NCBI RefSeq assembly: GCF_004125265.1
Contig: NZ_RDTE01000003.1
Span: 2,542,001-2,606,000, forward strand
DNA from: Streptomyces lydicus
GTDB lineage: Bacteria > Actinomycetota > Actinomycetes > Streptomycetales > Streptomycetaceae
DNA: 64,000 nt
Direction: 5' to 3'
Positions within the stretch are counted from its first letter, which is position 1, and each line of letters starts with the position of its first letter. This document shows positions 8,259 to 16,437 of this stretch, piece by piece. The translations under genes were made by a program, and so were the position numbers. The notes beneath the pieces were generated by a model. That model was given only the letters and a program-made list of their open reading frames with translations. It was not told the origin of the DNA and did no database searches.

Positions 8259-8852
8259 TCAGACCTCGAGGGTACGCGGCTTGAACGACGGCCTGTTCGC
8301 CTCGTACGCCACGATGGACGGCTCCTCCCGAAGGGTGAGGCTGATATCGTCCAGCCCCTCCAGCAGACGCCAACGGGCGTTCTCGTCCAGCTCGAAGTCG
8401 GCGCTGACACCCTCGGCACGGACCTGCCTGCCGACCAGGTCAACGGTCACCTCGGCGGTCGGGTCGGCCTCCAGCAGCTGCTGCAGCCGGTCCACGGTCT
8501 CCTGCGGCAGGACCACCGTCAGCAGCCCGTTCTTGAGGGAGTTGCCGCGGAAGATGTCCGCGAACCGCGAGGAGATGACGGCCTTGAAGCCGTAGTTCTG
8601 CAGCGCCCAGACGGCGTGCTCACGCGAGGAGCCGGTACCGAAGTCGGGGCCGGCCACCAGCACCGTGGCGCCCTGGTACCGCTCCTGGTTGAGGACGAAC
8701 TGCGGGTCCTTGCGCCAGGCCTCGAACAGCCCGTCCTCGAACCCGTCGCGGGTGACCTTCTTCAGCCAGTGAGCAGGGATGATCTGGTCGGTGTCGACAT
8801 TGCTGCGGCGCAGCGGGACGGCCCGGCCGGTGTGGGTGGTGAAGGCTTCCAT
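8259..8852 (-). CDS. leuD: 3-isopropylmalate dehydratase small subunit
   Basis: Small (swivel) subunit of isopropylmalate isomerase, which with LeuC interconverts 2- and 3-isopropylmalate in leucine synthesis. The 197-residue protein has the family N-terminus [20 protein letters not shown] followed by IIPAHWL, and the [17 protein letters not shown] substrate-recognition loop near residues 65-81. Length is normal. It lies 5 nt downstream of leuC, so the subunits are made together. A strong hairpin follows it. Confidence 0.97.
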   Translation of the reverse strand: MEAFTTHTGRAVPLRRSNVDTDQIIPAHWLKKVTRDGFEDGLFEAWRKDPQFVLNQERYQGATVLVAGPDFGTGSSREHAVWALQNYGFKAVISSRFADIFRGNSLKNGLLTVVLPQETVDRLQQLLEADPTAEVTVDLVGRQVRAEGVSADFELDENARWRLLEGLDDISLTLREEPSIVAYEANRPSFKPRTLEV

Positions 8853-8857
8853 GGTTC

Positions 8858-10288
8858 TCAGACTCCCGCGGGCGTGGCGACGGCGACATCGGACAGATCG
8901 GCCGGTGAGGCCAGATGGCCGAGAACCGCCGTTGCGGCGGCGACCTGGGGCGAGACCAGGTGCGTCCGCCCTCCCTTGCCCTGCCGGCCCTCGAAGTTGC
9001 GGTTGGAGGTCGACGCGGAGCGCTCACCGGGCGCCAGCTGGTCGGGGTTCATCCCCAGGCACATCGAGCAGCCCGCATGCCGCCATTCGGCGCCCGCCGC
9101 GGTGAAGACCTTGTCCAGACCCTCGGCGACGGCCTCCAGCGAGACCCGGACCGAGCCGGGCACGATCAGCATGCGGACGTCGTCGGCGACCTTGCGGCCC
9201 TCCAGGATCGCGGCGGCCGAGCGCAGGTCCTCGATACGGCCGTTGGTGCACGAACCTACGAAGACGGTGTCCACCTTGATGTCCCGCAGCGGCTGACCCG
9301 CCGTCAACCCCATGTACTCCAGGGCCTTTTCGGCGGCGTAACGCTCCGAGGCGTCCTCGTACGAAGCCGGGTCGGGGACGCTCGCCGAAAGCGGTGCGCC
9401 CTGGCCCGGGTTGGTGCCCCAGGTGACGAACGGGGCCAGCGCGGAGGCGTCGATGTGCACCTCGGCGTCGAAGACCGCGTCGTCGTCGGTGCGCAGCGTC
9501 TTCCAGTAGGCGACGGCGGCGTTCCAGTCCTCGCCCCGGGGCGAGTGGTCGCGGCCCTGCAGGTAGTCGAAGGTGGTCCGGTCGGGGGCGATCATGCCGG
9601 CCCGCGCGCCCGCCTCGATCGACATGTTGCAGATGGTCATCCGGGCTTCCATCGACAGCTTCTCGATGGCCGGGCCGCGGTATTCCAGGACGTAGCCCTG
9701 GCCGCCGCCGGTGCCGATTTTGGCGATGATCGCCAGGATGAGGTCCTTGGCGGTCACCCCCTCGGGCAGCTCACCGTCGACGGTGATCGCCATGGTCTTG
9801 AAGGGCGCCAGCGGCAGCGTCTGGGTGGCCAGGACGTGCTCGACCTGGCTGGTGCCGATGCCGAACGCCAGCGCGCCGAAGGCTCCGTGGGTGGAGGTGT
9901 GGCTGTCACCGCAGACCACCGTGGTGCCGGGCTGGGTCAGTCCCAACTGCGGTCCCACGACGTGGACAACGCCCTGCTCGACATCGCCCAGCGGGTGCAG
10001 CCGGACGCCGAACTCCGCACAGTTCTTGCGCAGCGTCTCCAGCTGGGTGCGCGAGACCGGGTCGGCGATCGGCTTGTCGATGTCGAGGGTGGGGGTGTTG
10101 TGGTCTTCGGTGGCGATGGTCAGGTCCGTGCGGCGCACCGGGCGGCCGGCCTTGCGGAGGCCGTCGAACGCCTGCGGGCTGGTGACCTCGTGCAGCAGGT
10201 GCAGATCGATGAAGAGAAGGTCGGGCTCGCCTTCCGCGCGCCGGACGACATGGTCGTCCCAGACCTTCTCCGCGAGTGTCCGTCCCAT
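8858..10288 (-). CDS. leuC: 3-isopropylmalate dehydratase large subunit
   Basis: Large [4Fe-4S] subunit of isopropylmalate isomerase. The 476-residue product carries [32 protein letters not shown], and the three cluster cysteines in [12 protein letters not shown] (about residue 345) and [10 protein letters not shown] (about 406 and 409). I start at ATG 10286-10288 ([13 protein letters not shown]), with GGAGGG upstream; a much longer open frame reaches into and past the divergent ndgR gene and is not real. It is transcribed divergently from ndgR across a 174-bp gap holding a strong IclR-type palindrome. Two GC-rich hairpins occur in its leader, one just before the ribosome site, but no leucine-rich leader peptide is visible. 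Confidence 0.97.
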   Translation of the reverse strand: MGRTLAEKVWDDHVVRRAEGEPDLLFIDLHLLHEVTSPQAFDGLRKAGRPVRRTDLTIATEDHNTPTLDIDKPIADPVSRTQLETLRKNCAEFGVRLHPLGDVEQGVVHVVGPQLGLTQPGTTVVCGDSHTSTHGAFGALAFGIGTSQVEHVLATQTLPLAPFKTMAITVDGELPEGVTAKDLILAIIAKIGTGGGQGYVLEYRGPAIEKLSMEARMTICNMSIEAGARAGMIAPDRTTFDYLQGRDHSPRGEDWNAAVAYWKTLRTDDDAVFDAEVHIDASALAPFVTWGTNPGQGAPLSASVPDPASYEDASERYAAEKALEYMGLTAGQPLRDIKVDTVFVGSCTNGRIEDLRSAAAILEGRKVADDVRMLIVPGSVRVSLEAVAEGLDKVFTAAGAEWRHAGCSMCLGMNPDQLAPGERSASTSNRNFEGRQGKGGRTHLVSPQVAAATAVLGHLASPADLSDVAVATPAGV

Positions 10289-10427
10289 CGCTTTCCCTCC
10301 GGCCGGCCGCATCGCCGGCCTTTCTCGTCCGTGCGCGATGCCCGCAGAAGTCCCCCTGCCGGGCCTTACGCCGGGCCCTGGTTCAGGGCCACACCTACAG
10401 ATTGACGACTTCCCCGGAAAATTGAAC

Positions 10428-10456
10428 TTGCGTTTCACAGTGTGAGACGCGAGTAT
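10428..10456 (+). promoter_or_regulatory. Predicted ndgR promoter, leaderless
   Basis: TTGCGT (10428-10433) and GAGTAT (10451-10456) are 17 nt apart. The -10 box ends 6 nt before the ndgR ATG at 10463, and no Shine-Dalgarno sequence is present, so transcription probably begins at the start codon itself. Confidence 0.45.
10430..10450. promoter_or_regulatory. Candidate NdgR operator between leuC and ndgR
   Basis: Arms GCGTTTCACA (10430-10439) and TGTGAGACGC (10441-10450) flank a single G, with 9 of 10 pairs matching. The site lies between the predicted -35 and -10 of ndgR. It is well placed to control both ndgR and the divergent leuCD. NdgR is known to bind the leuC upstream region; assigning this palindrome is my inference. 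Confidence 0.6.
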
Positions 10457-10462
10457 CGTTGC

Positions 10463-11179
10463 ATGGACAACTCTAGCGGCGTCGGCGTTCTCGACAAGGC
10501 AGCTCTGGTTTTGAGCGCCCTGGAGTCCGGTCCGGCCACCCTCGCCGGGCTGGTCGCGGCGACAGGGCTCGCACGGCCCACGGCCCACCGACTGGCCGTG
10601 GCACTGGAACACCACCGGATGGTGGCGAGGGACATGCAGGGCCGGTTCATCCTGGGCCCGCGGCTCTCCGAGCTGGCCGCGGCGGCCGGCGAGGACCGCC
10701 TGCTGGCCACGGCAGGACCGGTGCTCACGCATCTGCGCGATGTGACGGGCGAGAGCGCCCAGCTCTACCGGCGGCAGGGCGATATGCGGATCTGTGTGGC
10801 GGCGGCGGAACGGCTGTCCGGATTGCGGGACACCGTCCCGGTCGGCTCCACGCTCCCCATGAAGGCGGGCTCGGCCGCCCAGGTCCTGATGGCCTGGGAG
10901 GAGCCCGAGCGGCTGCACCGCGGTCTGCAGGGTGCCCGTTTCACCGCCACCGCCCTCTCCGGCGTTCGGCGCCGCGGCTGGGCCCAGTCGATCGGCGAGC
11001 GGGAACCGGGCGTGGCCTCGGTCTCCGCCCCCGTACGCGGCCCCTCCAACCGCGTGGTGGCCTCCGTATCGGTCTCCGGCCCGATCGAGCGGCTGACCCG
11101 CCACCCCGGCCGGATGCACGCCCAGGCGGTCATCGACGCGGCGGCCCGCCTCTCCGAGGGCCTGCGGCGCACCGGCTGA
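10463..11179 (+). CDS. ndgR: IclR-family regulator NdgR (AreB type)
   Basis: Dimeric transcription factor that in S. coelicolor responds to nitrogen/amino-acid status and controls leucine and other amino-acid genes. The 238-residue product has an N-terminal winged helix (about 10-65, with [20 protein letters not shown] as the recognition region). An IclR effector domain follows, including [20 protein letters not shown] and the [20 protein letters not shown] core. I start at ATG 10463 ([20 protein letters not shown]) because it matches the family length exactly. An in-frame GTG at 10442 would put seven extra residues across the operator. It is divergent from leuCD and ends in a hairpin at 11329-11357. 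Confidence 0.93.
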   Translation: MDNSSGVGVLDKAALVLSALESGPATLAGLVAATGLARPTAHRLAVALEHHRMVARDMQGRFILGPRLSELAAAAGEDRLLATAGPVLTHLRDVTGESAQLYRRQGDMRICVAAAERLSGLRDTVPVGSTLPMKAGSAAQVLMAWEEPERLHRGLQGARFTATALSGVRRRGWAQSIGEREPGVASVSAPVRGPSNRVVASVSVSGPIERLTRHPGRMHAQAVIDAAARLSEGLRRTG

Positions 11180-11328
11180 GCACCCCGCGACGGGGTGGAC
11201 TGGGGCGGGGGCCGTCGTCGGTCACGGTCACGACGCCGGAAAGGCCACCCACAGGCTGAGCGCCCCGCAGCCCGGCGGACCGGACCAGAGGCCGTCACCG
11301 ACCTCACTCACGACGCCGAAATAGGGGT

Positions 11329-11357
11329 GGCCCCGCGCGGACAGTCCGCACGGGGCC
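11329..11357. terminator. Hairpin after ndgR
   Basis: GGCCCCGCGCGGA and TCCGCACGGGGCC form a 13-bp stem with one mismatch and a 3-nt loop. It lies 150 nt beyond ndgR on one side and just past the DUF4188 remnant on the other, so it may serve both. Confidence 0.5.
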
Positions 11358-11390
11358 GCCCCGGCCACCCCGGCCACTCAGGCCGCTCCC

Positions 11391-11624
11391 TCAGGCCGCC
11401 ATCCGGTCCGCGGCCCGCTCCCCGCGGCGGCCGACCGGCACCGTCCCCCGAGCCTCCCCCAGCCCGAACGGCGGCATATTGACGTAGACGCTCTCGTACG
11501 AGCCTGCCGGGACGACGAAGGTCTCGTGCCAGAGGCCCACCTTGCCGCGCCCCTCGCGCACCCGCCGGTTGAACGCCGGCCTCGCCACCTCACCCGCCTT
11601 CGGCATGCTCGTCACCGCCATCAC
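11391..11624 (-). pseudogene. 3' remnant of a DUF4188 (monooxygenase-like) gene
   Basis: Only the C-terminal part of a DUF4188 protein is present. From about 11579 downward it reads KVGLWHETFVVPAGSYESVY, then NMPPFGLGEA and a short Arg-rich end, which closely match the conserved C-terminus of that family (full proteins are about 150-170 residues). The upstream 15 or so codons do not look like the family, and the N-terminal alpha/beta-barrel half is missing. The break coincides with the start of recognisable coding on the opposite strand, suggesting one deletion. No ribosome site precedes it. It is probably not expressed as a functional enzyme. Confidence 0.6.
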
Positions 11625-11856
11625 GGCACTGCACCGCCTCGACTACGCCTGCGACACCGCACATCTGCTGCCGTACGCGCGCCAGGCGGAACAACTCGCC
11701 GTCGCGGACCTGGATCTGCTCGAGGAGTTCGAGACACCGGAGGAACAGGTGGAGGCGGCGATGGCACTGACCGTGCTTTATGAGCCGGTGCTGCTGAGCC
11801 TGCGCCGGCCGGCCGAGTCGGAGGAGTCCAACCGGCGCTCCGGCGGCGGCAGTTGA
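11605..11856 (+). pseudogene. Unrecognised 83-residue reading frame, probably a truncated gene
   Basis: Reads MLVTAITALHRLDYACDTAH and continues through LLPYARQAEQLAVADLDLLE to a Ser/Glu-rich end. Residue composition and GC-rich third positions look like a real helical protein, but I do not recognise the family. There is no ribosome site before the ATG at 11605. Sequence upstream in frame (from 11542) is antisense to the DUF4188 remnant, so the original 5' end appears lost. It ends 5 nt before a strong bidirectional terminator shared with the tRNA array. It may alternatively be an intact small gene with a poor start. Confidence 0.4.
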
Positions 11857-11861
11857 CACGA

Positions 11862-11892
11862 AGAAGCCCCCCGCATCATGCGGGGGGCTTCT
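11862..11892. terminator. Bidirectional terminator of the tRNA array
   Basis: A perfect 15-bp inverted repeat, AGAAGCCCCCCGCAT and its complement, separated by one base. It follows the last tRNA on the minus strand (11901) by 8 nt and the plus-strand remnant by 5 nt, so it can stop transcription from both sides. Confidence 0.8.
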
Positions 11893-11900
11893 CCTTCTTG

Positions 11901-11973
11901 TACCCCCGACCGGATTCGAACCGGCGCTACCGCCTTGAGAGGGCGGCGTGCTAGGCCGCTACACAACGGGGGC
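11901..11973 (-). tRNA. tRNA-Glu (anticodon CTC), copy 1
   Basis: Cloverleaf of 73 nt: acceptor GCCCCCG pairs with CGGGGGT (first pair G-U), the anticodon stem CCGCC/GGCGG encloses loop CTCTCAA (anticodon CTC, reads GAG), and the T-arm is CCGGTTCGAATCCGG. No CCA is encoded. It is identical to the other two Glu genes of this array. Confidence 0.95.
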
Positions 11974-12012
11974 AAGTTTTCCTGCAGTTGATGCATCCGA
12001 GGACGCACCGCG

Positions 12013-12084
12013 CTGGGCTACCAGGACTCGAACCTAGACTAAATGAACCAGAATCACTCGTGCTGCCAATTACACCATAGCCCA
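12013..12084 (-). tRNA. tRNA-Gln (anticodon CTG), variant copy
   Basis: Cloverleaf of 72 nt with acceptor TGGGCTA/TAGCCCA and anticodon loop TTCTGGT (CTG, reads CAG). The anticodon stem is AGTGA/TCATT with one G-U pair, and the acceptor differs from the other Gln gene at a compensated pair (G-C here, C-G there). The T-arm CTAGGTTCGAGTCCTGG is shared. No CCA is encoded. Confidence 0.93.
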
Positions 12085-12100
12085 TGGTGGTTTAGACCAG

Positions 12101-12173
12101 TACCCCCGACCGGATTCGAACCGGCGCTACCGCCTTGAGAGGGCGGCGTGCTAGGCCGCTACACAACGGGGGC
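12101..12173 (-). tRNA. tRNA-Glu (anticodon CTC), copy 2
   Basis: Same 73-nt sequence as copies 1 and 3, base for base, with anticodon CTC. It is separated from the variant tRNA-Gln by 16 nt. Confidence 0.95.
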
Positions 12174-12235
12174 CCTAGCGATCCTGCATGAACGACAGTG
12201 GGTGCGACCCGGACTGTCCCCCTGGGAAGGATCTG

Positions 12236-12308
12236 TACCCCCGACCGGATTCGAACCGGCGCTACCGCCTTGAGAGGGCGGCGTGCTAGGCCGCTACACA
12301 ACGGGGGC
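12236..12308 (-). tRNA. tRNA-Glu (anticodon CTC), copy 3
   Basis: Same 73-nt sequence as copies 1 and 2. It lies 21 nt downstream of the leading tRNA-Gln, within the same transcript direction. Confidence 0.95.
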
Positions 12309-12329
12309 CTTGCAGATGAGCTCTGCGAG

Positions 12330-12401
12330 CTGGCCTACCAGGACTCGAACCTAGACTAACTGAACCAGAATCAGTCGTGCTGCCAATTACACCATAGGCC
12401 A
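12330..12401 (-). tRNA. tRNA-Gln (anticodon CTG), first gene of the array
   Basis: Cloverleaf of 72 nt: acceptor TGGCCTA/TAGGCCA, anticodon stem ACTGA/TCAGT fully Watson-Crick, loop TTCTGGT (CTG). It leads the minus-strand array of five tRNAs. Discriminator base is G; CCA is not encoded. Confidence 0.95.
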
Positions 12402-12489
12402 TCAAAGCGCAACCCCCGGCGGGGGGCTTGATTTGATCTGCGCTTTCCGGCCGGGCCTTTCGGCCCTCTCGGGCGGCGCAGGAAGAACA

Positions 12490-13230
12490 TTACCTGATCG
12501 TGGACGGCGCACCAAAACCGATGACTCCGCGCAACAGCTCCGGGAGCTCCGCCAACCCCGCGATCCGCCGCACCCCCGGCGGCAGCTCCTCCCCCGCCCC
12601 CTCCCCGGTGCCCGCACGGTCCAGCCATACGGCCGTCAGCCCGGCGTCCCGGGCACCGAGCGCGTCGATATCGAGCTTGTCGCCCACGTAGACCACGTCG
12701 CCGGGGGTTAGGCCAAGCGCCTTACAGGCGCCGTGGAATGCCTCCGCGGCCGGCTTGGCGTACCCCAGTTCATCGGCGCAGAGCACCGCCTCGAAGGACT
12801 CACGGATCCCGAGGACGGCCAGCTTGCGCTCCTGGTTGGCGGTGGCGGCGTTGGACAACACCGCCTGCCGTACCAGCGGGGACAGCGCCTCCAGTACGGG
12901 CGCGGAGTCCGGGAAGAGGACCCAGGACGCCTCGTAGTGGGCGATGTACCGGCCGAACCAGGCGTCGGCCTCGGCGTCGGAGAGGAGCGGGGTGCCCAGA
13001 AACGTCCGGGCCCTGGCCCTGCGGTGATCGAGAATGCCCACCTCGCCGGCGAGGAAACGGGCGAACTCGGTCTCCATGACCGTCCGCCAGCGCTCCAGCG
13101 CCGCCTCCTCGCCACCGTGGGCGGCGAGGAGCCCTTCGGCCCGGAGGTGGCGCAGCGCACCCGCCCGGTCCGAGCCGGTGTAGTCGAAGAGGGTGTCGTC
13201 GAGGTCCCACAGGACAGCGCGCACGGGCAT
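12490..13230 (-). CDS. HAD-superfamily hydrolase (subfamily IA, phosphoglycolate-phosphatase-like)
   Basis: Predicted cytoplasmic phosphatase of 246 residues. HAD motif I is AVLWDLDDTLFDYTG at about residues 4-18 (nucleophile Asp in DLDDT), followed by a helical cap. Motif II is the VLSNAATANQ region near 120, motif III the lysine in GYAKPAAEAFHGAC, and motif IV VYVGDKLDIDALGARDAGL. The substrate is not predictable from sequence. I start at ATG 13228-13230 (MPVRAVLWDLDD), which places motif I at the usual distance from the N-terminus. It lies between gltX upstream and the tRNA array downstream on the same strand, with GC-rich hairpins near 12410-12475 that probably terminate it. Confidence 0.85.
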   Translation of the reverse strand: MPVRAVLWDLDDTLFDYTGSDRAGALRHLRAEGLLAAHGGEEAALERWRTVMETEFARFLAGEVGILDHRRARARTFLGTPLLSDAEADAWFGRYIAHYEASWVLFPDSAPVLEALSPLVRQAVLSNAATANQERKLAVLGIRESFEAVLCADELGYAKPAAEAFHGACKALGLTPGDVVYVGDKLDIDALGARDAGLTAVWLDRAGTGEGAGEELPPGVRRIAGLAELPELLRGVIGFGAPSTIR

Positions 13231-13315
13231 GGGGACACGGTAACCGAGCGCCGCGGACAGGCGACGGGCCCGGACGCCGTACGGCATCCGGGCCCGTGGG
13301 CAGTGTGCTGCGGGG

Positions 13316-14806
13316 TCAGCCGGCCAGCTTGGCCAGGGCCGCGTCGATGCGCTGGAGGGTGCGCTCCTTGCCCAGGATCTCCAGGGACTCGAAGAGCGGC
13401 AGGCCGACGGTGCGGCCGGTGACCGCCACCCGGACGGGGGCCTGTGCCTTGCCGAGCTTGAGGCCGTGCTCCTCTCCGGCGGCCAGGACGGCCTCCTTGA
13501 GGGGCTCGGGGCCGGACGCCCAGTCGGCGGCGTCGAGCTTGGCGCGGGCCGTGGTGAGCAGGGCGACCGGGTCGCCCTTCATCGCCTTCGTCCAGGACGC
13601 CTCGTCCTCGACCGGCTCCTTGCGGAACAGGAAGTCGACATTGGCGGTGATGTCGGAGAGGACGGTCAGGCGGGTCTGGGCGTGCGGGGCGATGGCCTGC
13701 CAGGCGGCCTCGTCGAAGTCCTCGGGCTCCCAGTTGGCGTGCGGGGCCTGCAGCCAGGGCTCGCAGGCCGTGGTGAAGTCCTTCACGTCCAGCCGGCGGA
13801 TGTGGTCGGCGTTGATCGCCTCGGCCTTCTTGAGGTCGAAGCGGGCCGGGTTGGCGTTGACGTCCGCGATGTCGAACTTCTCGATCAGCTCGGCGACGGA
13901 GAACAGGTCCTGGTCCGCCGAGAAGGACCAGCCGAGCAGCGCGAGGTAGTTGAGCAGGCCCTCGGGGAGGAAGCCGCGCTCGCGGTAGAGGTTGAGGTTC
14001 GCCTGCGGGTCGCGCTTGGAGAGCTTCTTGTTGCCCTCGCCCATGACGTACGGCAGGTGGCCGAAGGCCGGGACGTCCTTGGCGATGCCCAGCTCGATCA
14101 GCGCCCTGTACAGGGCGATCTGGCGGGGGGTGGAGGAGAGCAGGTCCTCGCCGCGCAGGACGTGGGTGATCTCCATCAGGGCGTCGTCGACGGGGTTGAC
14201 GAGGGTGTAGAGGGGGGCGCCGTTGGCCCGGACGATGCCGTAGTCCGGAACGTTGTCCGGGGTGAAGGTCAGCTCGCCGCGCACCAGGTCGGTGAAGGTG
14301 ATCGGCTCGTCGGGCATCCGGAAGCGGACGATGGAGGTGCGGCCCTCGGCCTCGTACGCGGCCTTCTGCTCGTCGGTGAGCGTGCGGCAGGTGCCGTCGT
14401 AACCGGAGGCGCGGCCGGCCTTGCGGGCCGCGTCGCGGCGCTCGTCCAGCTCCTCGGTGGTGCAGTAGCAGTGGTAGGCGTGGCCCGCCGCGAGGAGCTT
14501 GCCGGCGATGTCCTTGTAGAGGTCCATGCGCTGCGACTGGCGGTAGGGCGCGTGCGGGCCGCCGACCTCGGGGCCCTCGTCCCAGTCGAAGCCGAGCCAG
14601 TGGAAGGAGTCCAGCAGCTGGCGGTAGGACTCTTCGGAGTCGCGGGCCGCGTCGGTGTCCTCGATCCGGAAGACCAGGGCGCCCTTGTTGTGCCGTGCGT
14701 AGGCCCAGTTGAACAGGGCGGTACGGATCAGGCCGACATGGGGGTTACCGGTCGGGGAGGGACAGAAACGGACGCGGACGGGGGTGCCGGGGGTCGCGTT
14801 AGCCAC
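13316..14806 (-). CDS. gltX: Glutamyl-tRNA synthetase
   Basis: Class I aminoacyl-tRNA synthetase charging tRNA-Glu. In organisms such as Streptomyces that lack GlnRS it also mis-charges tRNA-Gln for the GatCAB amidotransferase. The 496-residue protein has the HIGH-equivalent [10 protein letters not shown] at about 17-26, a Cys-containing [20 protein letters not shown] insertion and the KMSKS-equivalent KKLSKRDP at about 257-264. The GTG start (14804-14806) overlaps the stop of the upstream fumarylacetoacetase-family gene by 8 nt, implying coupled translation. It lies close to an array of exactly the tRNAs it charges. Confidence 0.96.
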   Translation of the reverse strand: MANATPGTPVRVRFCPSPTGNPHVGLIRTALFNWAYARHNKGALVFRIEDTDAARDSEESYRQLLDSFHWLGFDWDEGPEVGGPHAPYRQSQRMDLYKDIAGKLLAAGHAYHCYCTTEELDERRDAARKAGRASGYDGTCRTLTDEQKAAYEAEGRTSIVRFRMPDEPITFTDLVRGELTFTPDNVPDYGIVRANGAPLYTLVNPVDDALMEITHVLRGEDLLSSTPRQIALYRALIELGIAKDVPAFGHLPYVMGEGNKKLSKRDPQANLNLYRERGFLPEGLLNYLALLGWSFSADQDLFSVAELIEKFDIADVNANPARFDLKKAEAINADHIRRLDVKDFTTACEPWLQAPHANWEPEDFDEAAWQAIAPHAQTRLTVLSDITANVDFLFRKEPVEDEASWTKAMKGDPVALLTTARAKLDAADWASGPEPLKEAVLAAGEEHGLKLGKAQAPVRVAVTGRTVGLPLFESLEILGKERTLQRIDAALAKLAG

Positions 14807-15572
14807 GCTTGATCACCTTGTTGGTGAGAGTGCCGATGCCTTCGATGGTGACGGCGACCTCGTCGCCGACGTTGAGCGGGCCGACCCCGGCCGGGGTGCC
14901 CGTGAGGATGACGTCGCCCGGGAGCAGGGTCATCGCCTCGGTGATGTGGACGATCAGGTCCTCGACCCGGCGGACCATGTCGCTGGTGCGGCCGAGCTGG
15001 CGCTGTTCGCCGTTGACCGTGCACTGGACGGTGAGGCCCGCCGCGATGTCCTCGGGGGTGAGCCCGGTCTCGATCCAGGGGCCGAGCGGGCAGGAGCTGT
15101 CGAAGCCCTTGGCCCTGGCCCACTGCTTCTCGCGCTGCTGCACATCGCGTGCGGTGACGTCGTTGGCGCAGGTGTAGCCGAGGATCACGTCCTTGGCGCG
15201 CTCGCGGGGCACCTCCCGGCACATGCGGCCGATCACGACGGCGAGCTCCGCCTCGTGGTGCACCTCCTGCGAGAAGGAGGGGTACGCGATGGGGTCGCCG
15301 GGGCCGGTCACCGAGGTGGACGGCTTGAAGAAGGTGACCGGCACGTCCGGGACGGCGTTGCCCAGCTCGGCGGCGTGATCGGCGTAGTTGCGGCCGATCG
15401 CCACGACCTTGTTGGGCAGGACCGGCGGCAGCAGCCGGACCTTGTCGAGGGGGACCTTCTGGCCCGAGCGCTCGAATTCTGCGAAGGGATGCCCCTTGAT
15501 GACGTCGAGTTCGTCGCCTTCGAGGACGCCGAAGCCGACGTTGCCGTCGATGGAGAATCTGGCGATGCGCAC
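14799..15572 (-). CDS. Fumarylacetoacetate hydrolase family protein
   Basis: A 257-residue FAH-fold enzyme, probably a C-C bond hydrolase, isomerase or decarboxylase acting on 2-oxo acids. The metal-binding acidic residues are visible in [13 protein letters not shown] (Glu107, Glu109) and [10 protein letters not shown] (Asp138). The conserved [16 protein letters not shown] and [11 protein letters not shown] flank the active site. Length is typical of the single-domain bacterial family. The specific substrate cannot be assigned. It overlaps gltX by 8 nt downstream and probably forms a two-gene operon with it, an arrangement conserved in streptomycetes although no metabolic link is evident. Confidence 0.9.
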   Translation of the reverse strand: MRIARFSIDGNVGFGVLEGDELDVIKGHPFAEFERSGQKVPLDKVRLLPPVLPNKVVAIGRNYADHAAELGNAVPDVPVTFFKPSTSVTGPGDPIAYPSFSQEVHHEAELAVVIGRMCREVPRERAKDVILGYTCANDVTARDVQQREKQWARAKGFDSSCPLGPWIETGLTPEDIAAGLTVQCTVNGEQRQLGRTSDMVRRVEDLIVHITEAMTLLPGDVILTGTPAGVGPLNVGDEVAVTIEGIGTLTNKVIKRG

Positions 15573-15655
15573 GGGTTGCCGCTGCCCCTCAATTGATCAC
15601 TGGCCGGAGTTGACACTCCAGGCTATCGCGGGGCCGCTGCCGATCCGGTGACGCT

Positions 15656-15847
15656 TTACGCCGGGACGTCCTGTGCGGGCGCGTCCATCAGGACGGTGCG
15701 GCGGGGATTGGCGGTCTGCGCCGGCAGGTCGACGGTGTGCTCCGGCGCCTGGAGTGCCTCGGTGCCGAGCTCGGCGGCGTCGTTGAGGTGAGCCAGGGTG
15801 GTGCGCCGCGGGTTGGCTATGTTGCGGAACATCGTCGTCGTCTTCAC
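15656..15847 (-). CDS. Small unknown protein with a duplicated ANPRRT motif
   Basis: A 63-residue frame starting GTG 15845-15847 (MKTTTMFRNIANPRRTTLAH when read with formyl-Met) with GAGG at 9 nt. It contains IANPRRTTL near the N-terminus and TANPRRTVL near the C-terminus, separated by an acidic helix-like AAELGTEALQAPEHTVDLPA. No Cys, no signal peptide and no transmembrane stretch are present. I do not recognise it. A TTG at 15916 would extend it by 23 residues. It is divergent from the first conservon. It could be a regulatory or phosphopeptide-binding protein, since the RRT sequences resemble basic kinase or FHA targets; that is speculation. Confidence 0.5.
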   Translation of the reverse strand: MKTTTMFRNIANPRRTTLAHLNDAAELGTEALQAPEHTVDLPAQTANPRRTVLMDAPAQDVPA

Positions 15848-16437
15848 TGCTGCTTGCCTCGCGTCGTCAAAGGTCGGGAACGGGCTTGCGGAAAGCTGCC
15901 TTGTCACATCGGGCAACCGTGTAAAGCGTCAGGCTATGCACGCCATTCCCTGCGAAGTGCCGGGAAACTCAATGATCTTCCTGTGAGTTTGCTCACGAAC
16001 TGTGCGACAAATGCCACATTTCCCGTGATCAACATCCCTGGGCGAAACGGACAATGGCGGATTGAACTGCACGTTCCGCTCCCGATCACCGCACCTGGGA
16101 CAGTCGCTGCGGGCGAACGACTCGCGGGCAAACGTCCGTTATGAACAGGGGCACGTTCTACAAGTCGTGACGCGCTCCGTACATTGCGTCACCCACGTCA
16201 CAGTGCGCGGTTCCGCTCTTGTTGGAGATCCTGCACTGTGCTGGAATTCCACGGACCGCCGCACGTTTCAGCCGGCGCGCAGGGCGCAACGTAGCGCCGC
16301 GCGGTGGTGCCGCTCTCTCGGCCAGAGAGGGCAGCCCGCCGGTCACTCACGACCGCCATGGGGGACTCAGCGGTCCCCCATACGACTCGACACCGTCCCG
16401 CCGAGGCGGGACGCCTGGTCCAGAGGTTGCGACGCTA
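15848..16437. other. 590-bp intergenic region upstream of the first conservon
   Basis: No convincing gene is present. At 15982-15997 TGTGA-N6-TCACG resembles a Crp half-site pair, though it misses the S. coelicolor Crp consensus at one position. Near 16185-16205 two CGTCAC repeats occur. These mark a probable long promoter/regulatory region for cvnA and the divergent small gene. Confidence 0.4.

Noticed and set aside
12092..12301. Short frames that repeat a CSGLARRPLKAVAPVRIRSG peptide
   Set aside because: They are translations of the tRNA-Glu genes, repeated because the tRNAs are identical.
11901..12401. tRNA array as integration site of a mobile element
   Set aside because: No integrase, excisionase or direct repeat of a tRNA 3' end is present in the window; only gene remnants lie nearby.
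15982..15997. Crp binding site upstream of the first conservon
   Set aside because: TGTGA-N6-TCACG resembles the enterobacterial consensus, but the Streptomyces Crp pattern is missed at one position; kept only as a remark in the gap annotation.
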